Assembly: GCF_900115155.1 (NCBI RefSeq)
Contig: NZ_FOVM01000008.1
Location: forward strand, 1 to 64,000
Reading direction: 5' to 3'
Length of the DNA: 64,000 nt
Source: Mycetocola miduiensis
GTDB lineage: Bacteria > Actinomycetota > Actinomycetes > Actinomycetales > Microbacteriaceae
The notes under the pieces were generated by a model. It did no database searches and was not told the DNA's origin. It saw nothing but the letters and a program-made list of their open reading frames with translations. A program made the translations under genes and the position numbers. This document shows positions 58,383-64,000 of the stretch, one piece after another (position 1 is the stretch's first letter; every line of letters begins with the position of its first letter).

Positions 58383-60023
58383 GTGCCGGCGCGTTCCGTC
58401 GCAACCCCGCCCGAGCTGCCCGGCTTCCGGTACACGCGATTGCTCGGCTCCGGCGGGTTCAGTGACGTGTACCTGTATGAACAGGACCTCCCGCGCCGGC
58501 TCGTCGCCGTCAAGGTCCTCGCGTCCGAAGAGCTCAGCGACACATCGCAGGCCGCGTTCGTCGCCGAGGCGAACCTCATGGCGCAGCTGTCTGCGCACCC
58601 CTACATCGTCACGATCTATCACGCCGCCGTGGCCGCAGACGGCCGGCCGTACTTCGTGATGGAGTACTGCTCAGGCCCGAGCCTGGCCGAGCAGTACAAA
58701 CGCGCTCCGTTCGGCGTGGCCGACGCCCTCCGCACTGGCGTGCGGGTCTCCAGCGCCGTGGCCACCGCCCATGCCGCCGGCATCCTGCACCGCGACATCA
58801 AGCCGGCCAACGTGCTGACGAACAGCTACGGCTGGCCTGCGCTCACCGACTTCGGCATCTCCAGTGCGGTCGACATCGAACTACCCTCGAACACGACGAC
58901 GCGCGACGCCGCAACCGCCCCAACCGCTGCAGCCGCAGCCACCGCGACGGGCACGATCGGCATGTCCATCCCGTGGTCACCGCCCGAAATGTTCGACGAC
59001 CATCCCCAGCCCGACGTCCGCAGCGATGTGTTCTCCCTCGCGGCAACCCTGTATACGCTGCTCGTGGGGCACACACCGTTCGAGGTGCCGGGCAAGCCGA
59101 ACGGCACGGTGGACCTGATCGGACGGATCGAACGCGGCTCGATCACCCCGATCACGCGCACGGACATCCCGCGATCGCTCGTCTCGATCCTCCACAAGGG
59201 CATGGCGCCGTCCGCCGACGACCGCTTCGCCACCGCCGTGGACTTCGCCCGTGCGCTCCAGCGCGTCGAGATGGAGCTCTCCTACGCCCCGACCGCCATC
59301 GACGTACCGAACCTCACCGTCCTCGAGCGGGTTCACGACAACGAAGCTGCCGAAGCCGGTGCCGCAACCCGCATCCGCGGCGTCGCCAGCGTAGAGGCCC
59401 AGCCGGTAGCGCCGCCGGACGCCGCATCCGCGGACGCTGCGAAGGACCGCGGGGCCGAGCTGGGCGCGGATCCGACCGTGATCCGGCGGATGCCGTCCGT
59501 CCAGCCCGATGGGAACCCTGCCCCGTCGGTAGCGGCGGAGAACACGGTCATCCGCCCGCGGGCTACGGCCGAAGTGGAGCAGGAACCCACAGCCGTCCCT
59601 GCGCCGCGCCGGAGGCTTTGGCCGGTTCTCGCCGGTGCCGCCGGTGTGCTTGTTCTCGGAGGCGTGGTGTCATCAGCACTGCTCCTCGCGCCGGAGCAGC
59701 CGGACGCCGCCCTGGCCCCGACACCCAGCGCGACATCCAGCCTCGTGACCCTCGGGGTACCGACGCCGGCCGCGGTGGGGGTGACCCCGAGCGCCGACGG
59801 CACCAGCGTCACGTTCGAATGGGAGAACCCAGAACCGCAGGACGGCGACAAGTTCGTCTGGAACCGCAGCGACGGCCCGAACCGAGGACCGAAAACCCCG
59901 ACCGGATCCACCTCGGTCACCATCGACGGAGTGGACTCGAACACGCAGGTCTGCGTCGAAGTCCTCATCGTCCGCACGAACGGCAAGCTCTCTACCGAGC
60001 CATTGGAGATGTGCAGCAAGTGA
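58383..60023 (+). CDS. Transmembrane Ser/Thr protein kinase
   Basis: A 546-residue Hanks-type kinase. The catalytic domain has the Gly loop GSGGFSDV at residues 22-29, Lys in VAVKVL, HRDIKPAN at 136-143 and the metal-binding DFG in TDFGISSAV. A Pro/Ala/Thr linker leads to one membrane helix at about residues 415-438. The outer part (~90 residues) resembles a fibronectin type III domain (SVTFEWENPEPQDGDKF), with two cysteines, instead of PASTA repeats. The GTG start follows GGAGG; the stop overlaps the next gene. Confidence 0.92.
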   Translation: MPARSVATPPELPGFRYTRLLGSGGFSDVYLYEQDLPRRLVAVKVLASEELSDTSQAAFVAEANLMAQLSAHPYIVTIYHAAVAADGRPYFVMEYCSGPSLAEQYKRAPFGVADALRTGVRVSSAVATAHAAGILHRDIKPANVLTNSYGWPALTDFGISSAVDIELPSNTTTRDAATAPTAAAAATATGTIGMSIPWSPPEMFDDHPQPDVRSDVFSLAATLYTLLVGHTPFEVPGKPNGTVDLIGRIERGSITPITRTDIPRSLVSILHKGMAPSADDRFATAVDFARALQRVEMELSYAPTAIDVPNLTVLERVHDNEAAEAGAATRIRGVASVEAQPVAPPDAASADAAKDRGAELGADPTVIRRMPSVQPDGNPAPSVAAENTVIRPRATAEVEQEPTAVPAPRRRLWPVLAGAAGVLVLGGVVSSALLLAPEQPDAALAPTPSATSSLVTLGVPTPAAVGVTPSADGTSVTFEWENPEPQDGDKFVWNRSDGPNRGPKTPTGSTSVTIDGVDSNTQVCVEVLIVRTNGKLSTEPLEMCSK

Positions 60024-60748
60024 AGCCGCCACGCATCGAATTCTGCGGCGAATGGTACGACCTGACCCCCGGGCAGCCGTTCTTCGTCGGCCGGGAATCA
60101 GACCTCGTCATCGACGAAAACCCGTTCCTGCACCGGCGCTTCCTCTCGATCACGCTCGAGAACGAGCTCTGGTGGCTGAGTAACGTCGGCAACCTTCTCT
60201 CCGCCACCGTCACGGACACGACCGGCCAGGTGCAGGCGTGGCTAGCGCCCGGCGCCCGGCTTCCGCTCGTCTTCCCCGAACTCCAGGTCCTGTTCAGCGC
60301 AGGGTCGACCACCTACGAGTTCGCGATCCACTCCGAGTCCGAGTTCTTCGGGACGACCGCGCTGACGACAATGCAGGCAGGCACCACCACCGTCGGCCCG
60401 GTGCACCTCACGAGCAGCCAGCGCCTTCTCGTCGTGGCGCTCGCCGAGAACGTGCTGCGCCAGGACTCACCCGGTCGGGGAGAGATCCCCACATCAGCGG
60501 ATGCCGCGGCACGGCTCGGCTGGACCCTCACCGCTTTCAACCGCAAGCTCGACAATGTCTGCGACAAGCTCGACCGGGTCGGTGTCCGCGGGCTGCGCGG
60601 CGGTCGGGCCAAGCTCGCGACGGGACGCCGTGGGCGACTGGTCGAATACGCCGTGTCGTCCCGCCTCGTCGACGCCGACGATCTCGTGCTGCTCGATCGG
60701 GAAAAGGACGCTCCTGCTGCCTCTCCGGCCGAGGGGTCAGGGTCGTGA
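60020..60748 (+). CDS. FHA-like plus winged-helix regulatory protein
   Basis: A 242-residue protein beginning in the kinase stop (GTGA). Residues ~1-95 look like a divergent FHA domain (QPFFVGRESDLVIDENPFLHRRF, LWWLSNVG). Residues ~135-220 form a helix-turn-helix/winged-helix-like unit (SQRLLVVALAENVL, TSADAAARLGWTLTAFNRKLDN, LDRVGVRGLRGG). I infer a transcription factor or adaptor that reads the kinase output. No operator is identified. Confidence 0.75.
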   Translation: MKPPRIEFCGEWYDLTPGQPFFVGRESDLVIDENPFLHRRFLSITLENELWWLSNVGNLLSATVTDTTGQVQAWLAPGARLPLVFPELQVLFSAGSTTYEFAIHSESEFFGTTALTTMQAGTTTVGPVHLTSSQRLLVVALAENVLRQDSPGRGEIPTSADAAARLGWTLTAFNRKLDNVCDKLDRVGVRGLRGGRAKLATGRRGRLVEYAVSSRLVDADDLVLLDREKDAPAASPAEGSGS

Positions 60749-60875
60749 ATGGTGACGGGCAGGCGCATTCATATGACTGTAATTTCCCCGTGACCGGCGT
60801 GTTAGCGTAGGACCCGCTCCTGTCGAGGATTCCGGGGAACACAAACAACAATGCTGATCGTGGGGGGACGACAAC

Positions 60876-63800
60876 GTGTTGAGGTGGCTGAAGGCGCGCA
60901 AGGTGACGGCATCCGTCGTCGCGCTCTCGGTTCTCGTCGCCGTTCCCGTCACCGTCGCGGTGTTGCACGAGGGATTCCCCGTCACCGACGTCGACCTAAG
61001 CGCCCGTGACGTCTGGGTCACGAATGGTACTGAACTGCAGGCAGGCCGGCTCAACCGCCAGATCGAAGAGCTCAACGCCTCGGTCGCGACCGTATCCAAC
61101 GACATCGATGTGCTGCAGAACGGCGAGAACGTGCTCCTGCACGACCGCTCGGCGTCGAGTGTCGAGCGCATCGACTCGGCTTTCACCACGCTGGTGCAGC
61201 GCGCCGACCTGCCGCCGAACGCCGCTGTGTCGCTCGGCGACACGAACCTCTCCATCCTAGAGCCGGACACCGGTGAGCTCTGGGTGACGAGCACCGCGGG
61301 GGAGCTCCGGTTCTCGACCATCGACGCGAAGCCGATCGCGAAGCTCGGAGCAGAAGCGCAGAGCGTCGTCTCGAGCAAGGGAACGGTCTTCGCCGTCTCA
61401 CCGACGAAGAAGAAGCTGTACACGTATCCGGTCGCCGGCGGAAAACCGACCGTCACCGAGCTCCCAGCGCTCACGGACTACCAGTTGTCTGCGGCAGGCG
61501 AACAGGCCGTCATCCTCGACCTCGCCAAGAACCGCCTGGTTCTGGATGCCGCGACGACGATCGCGCTGCCGGACACCGGCATCAAGATCCAGCAGGTGAG
61601 CGCCACCGGGGGAGAGGTGATCGTGGCCACCGGCTCGTCCCTGCTCCGTGCCCGGCTGAACGACAGCACACCCCAGGCGATCAAGGCCAACATCACCAAC
61701 CCGGTCAAGAAGGCGGGCGGGGTCTCGTCGCCGGTGAACCTCAACGGCTGCGCCCACGGCGCCTGGTCGGGCGCGAGTCGCTACCTCGCTGTCTGCGGCG
61801 ATGCGTCGCCGAGCCGGCAGGACATCGAACCTCTCGCGGAGGGCACGGCGCTCGAGTTCCGGGTCAACCGCAACGTCATCGCGCTGAACAACCTGCAGAC
61901 CGGTGACGTCTGGCTGGTCGACGCGAACATGCGCCTGGTGAAGAACTGGGAAGAAGTCACTCCTCCGCAGGAGGAGGACGGCGAGGAGGGCGACGAGAAA
62001 GCGTCCACGCAGTCGTTCGAAGACACCCTCGCCGACCGCACCGAGCAGAACCGCCCGCCGATCGCGCGCGATGACGCCCTCGGCGCGCGCCCGGGCAAGA
62101 GCACCATTCTGCCGGTGCTCGACAACGACACAGATCCCGACGGCGACGTCCTCACCATCGGGCGGAACCTCCAGGGACTTGCGCCGGAATCCGGCAACGT
62201 CGAGTTCATCGACGGGGGCAGGGCGCTGCAGTTCACGCCGAACCCGGAACAGTCAGCCGGGACGGTCTCGTTCCGGTACTCGGTCTCAGACGGTCGCAGC
62301 GGCGGCGTCTCCGAGGCGAACGTCAGCGTGACGATCATGCCGACTGAGGCGAACTCTGCACCGGTCGAGCAGCGCAAGGGCGCCGTCTCGGTCGAGGCGG
62401 GCCAGAGCATCACATACAACCCGCTGATCGACTGGCGCGATCCTGATGGGGACGACGTCTTCCTGCAATCCGCCGTCAGCGATAACGGTGATCTGGTCCG
62501 CTTCTCGCACGAAGGTTTCGTCACCGTCACCCACACCTCCGGCCAGCTCGGTCCCCGCGATATCGTCTACGTTGTCTCCGACGGCACCGAGACGGCATCC
62601 GGAACGTTCACCGTCGACGTCAAACCGACAGGAACCCTCAACCCGGTCGGCACCCCCGACCACGTGGAGACGTTCGTTGGCGAGCCGGTCGAAGCATTCC
62701 CGCTCGCCAACGACCTGTCGACGAATGGAGGACAGCTTGCCCTCCTCGGCGCCGAAGCGCTGCAGGGCGGCATGTCGGTCATCCTGAAATCCGACACCAA
62801 TTCGATGCAGCTCGTCTCGGGCAAAACCGGCACCTATTACATCCAGTACACCGTCGGCGCCGGGGCAGCGACGAGCATCGGCATGATCCGGGTCGACGTG
62901 AAGGACGTCCCCGAAGAGGTCCAGCCGCCGATCGCCGTGCACGACACCGGGTACCTGCGCCCGAACGAGCCGACTGTGCTCAACGTGCTCACGAACGACG
63001 TGTCGCCGAGCGGCAAGGTGCTCGCCGTCCGTTCCCTCGACATCCCGGATGCCGCCCGGGTCCTGTCGATCGAAGTGCTCAACTCCTCAGTGGTGCGCGT
63101 CACGTCGAGCGCCGCCGTCACCGAGCAGCTGCAGTTCAGCTACACCGTCTCCGATGGCCAGAACGAGACGGTCAGCACTGTCGCGATCGTCCCGGTGCCG
63201 CCGCTGACCAAACATCAGGCGCCGATTGCCGCCGACGACGTCGTCACGGTCCGCGCCGGCGACATCGCTAGCGTCCCCGTGCTCGACAACGACATCCACC
63301 CCGACAACGCCGTCATGACACTCGACCCGGAACTCGCCGAGCCGGTTCAGGCGGGGCTGGCCTTCGTTTCCGGCGACAAGGTCCGGTTCCAGGCACCGCG
63401 CGAGACCGGCGTGTACTCGGCCACCTACTCGGTCACCGACGACTTCAAGCAGAAGGCCGTTGCCCGCATCACGTTCAACGTCGTGGCCGCCGACGAGAAG
63501 GTCAATGAGGAACCCGCACCGAGGACGCTTACCGCGCGCGTCTTCGCCGACTCGTCGGTCACCGTCAATGTCCCGCTCGACGGCCTTGATCCCAACGGGG
63601 ACTCAGTTGTCTTCGACGGACTCTCCAGCGCCCCGGAGCTGGGGAGCGTCACCGACTCCACCAGTCAGAGCTTCACCTACACTGCCGCGCCCGGTTCAGC
63701 CGGAACAGACGTGTTCAGTTACGCGGTGAAGGACGCCTACGGTGCCTCCGCGCTGGGAACCGTGCGAATCGGTGTGATCCAGCGCCCGGCGCAGGATTCG

Positions 63801-64000
63801 CCGCCGATCGCCGTCGACGACACGATCGAGGTCCAGCCGGGCCGGGTCGCGACCGTGCCGGTGCTCGGAAACGACTCCGACCCCAACGGCTACACGATCG
63901 AGGTGAGCAAAAAACTCAAGGACGTGCCGGAGGGCATCACCGCGAGCGTGGAGAAGAAGCGCCTCGTCGAGATCGAAGCGCCCGACGAGGAGACGAGTTT
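60876..64000 (+). CDS. Giant envelope protein with tandem Ig-like repeats (partial)
   Basis: An uninterrupted frame of at least 1041 residues that leaves the window. A GTG at 60876 begins MLRWLKARKVTASVVAL, a signal-anchor helix to about residue 30. Residues ~35-370 resemble an exported propeller-like domain, followed by an acidic linker (EEDGEEGDE). At least seven Ig-like/cadherin-like repeats start near residues 394, 495, 589, 684, 782, 881 and 975, with units such as PPIAVDDTIEV, VLDNDTDPDGD and SYTVSDG. Outer-surface adhesion or scaffold function is inferred. Confidence 0.88.
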   Translation, partial: MLRWLKARKVTASVVALSVLVAVPVTVAVLHEGFPVTDVDLSARDVWVTNGTELQAGRLNRQIEELNASVATVSNDIDVLQNGENVLLHDRSASSVERIDSAFTTLVQRADLPPNAAVSLGDTNLSILEPDTGELWVTSTAGELRFSTIDAKPIAKLGAEAQSVVSSKGTVFAVSPTKKKLYTYPVAGGKPTVTELPALTDYQLSAAGEQAVILDLAKNRLVLDAATTIALPDTGIKIQQVSATGGEVIVATGSSLLRARLNDSTPQAIKANITNPVKKAGGVSSPVNLNGCAHGAWSGASRYLAVCGDASPSRQDIEPLAEGTALEFRVNRNVIALNNLQTGDVWLVDANMRLVKNWEEVTPPQEEDGEEGDEKASTQSFEDTLADRTEQNRPPIARDDALGARPGKSTILPVLDNDTDPDGDVLTIGRNLQGLAPESGNVEFIDGGRALQFTPNPEQSAGTVSFRYSVSDGRSGGVSEANVSVTIMPTEANSAPVEQRKGAVSVEAGQSITYNPLIDWRDPDGDDVFLQSAVSDNGDLVRFSHEGFVTVTHTSGQLGPRDIVYVVSDGTETASGTFTVDVKPTGTLNPVGTPDHVETFVGEPVEAFPLANDLSTNGGQLALLGAEALQGGMSVILKSDTNSMQLVSGKTGTYYIQYTVGAGAATSIGMIRVDVKDVPEEVQPPIAVHDTGYLRPNEPTVLNVLTNDVSPSGKVLAVRSLDIPDAARVLSIEVLNSSVVRVTSSAAVTEQLQFSYTVSDGQNETVSTVAIVPVPPLTKHQAPIAADDVVTVRAGDIASVPVLDNDIHPDNAVMTLDPELAEPVQAGLAFVSGDKVRFQAPRETGVYSATYSVTDDFKQKAVARITFNVVAADEKVNEEPAPRTLTARVFADSSVTVNVPLDGLDPNGDSVVFDGLSSAPELGSVTDSTSQSFTYTAAPGSAGTDVFSYAVKDAYGASALGTVRIGVIQRPAQDSPPIAVDDTIEVQPGRVATVPVLGNDSDPNGYTIEVSKKLKDVPEGITASVEKKRLVEIEAPDEETS

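Overview
The window is high-GC, densely coded chromosomal DNA from an actinobacterium, most likely a member of the Microbacteriaceae (Micrococcales). This rests on gene content and style: the actinobacterial 5S end, RpoB/RpoC of actinobacterial type with TTG starts, Lhr next to Nei2, DUF3052, many ATGA/GTGA start-stop overlaps, and a very frequent GGATGCC/GGCATCC word. No phage, insertion sequence, tRNA or CRISPR array was seen.

Layout. 1-135: 3' end of a 5S rRNA gene and its terminator. 150-3048: promoter and three-gene proton-translocating transhydrogenase operon (pntAa-pntAb-pntB). 3120-23000: mixed housekeeping and accessory genes, mostly on the minus strand: an FBP-type zinc protein, nei2-lhr DNA repair pair, hydrolase, NUDIX-like protein, acetyltransferase, DUF3052, DEAD helicase, SRPBCC, EVE, ComB-like, CGNR, DUF1697-SprT pair, TPR protein, PQQ-type sugar dehydrogenase lipoprotein with a spermidine-synthase-like protein, the plus-strand 5-oxoprolinase operon pxpABC, and a DUF559-like protein flanked by two copies of a 62-nt hairpin repeat. 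23082-30744: rpoB-rpoC with promoter, long leader and strong terminator.

30845-43204: two related secreted four-cysteine proteins, then a complete monoderm type IV pilus operon (pilB, pilT, pilC, major pilin, two minor prepilins, a very large PilX-like tip-type protein, pilD, pilM, pilN, pilO). A strong hairpin with G-U pairs separates the major pilin from the minor pilins. 43381-45800: a polar amino acid (probably cystine) ABC importer preceded by two tandem palindromic operator-like sites.

45908-64000: a type VII secretion-like locus of unusual composition: two membrane proteins, a 1500-residue FHA-EssC ATPase, two small Esx-like proteins without a clear WXG motif, a 459-residue secretion-signal-type protein, two co-translated 200-residue proteins, a polytopic membrane protein, and a phospho-signalling set (PP2C phosphatase, FHA protein, transmembrane Ser/Thr kinase, FHA-winged-helix protein), ending in a giant Ig-like-repeat envelope protein that runs off the window. 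The start-stop overlaps imply co-expression of the signalling set with the secretion genes. This locus, together with the PilX-like tip protein and the four-cysteine family, is the most interesting part of the window.
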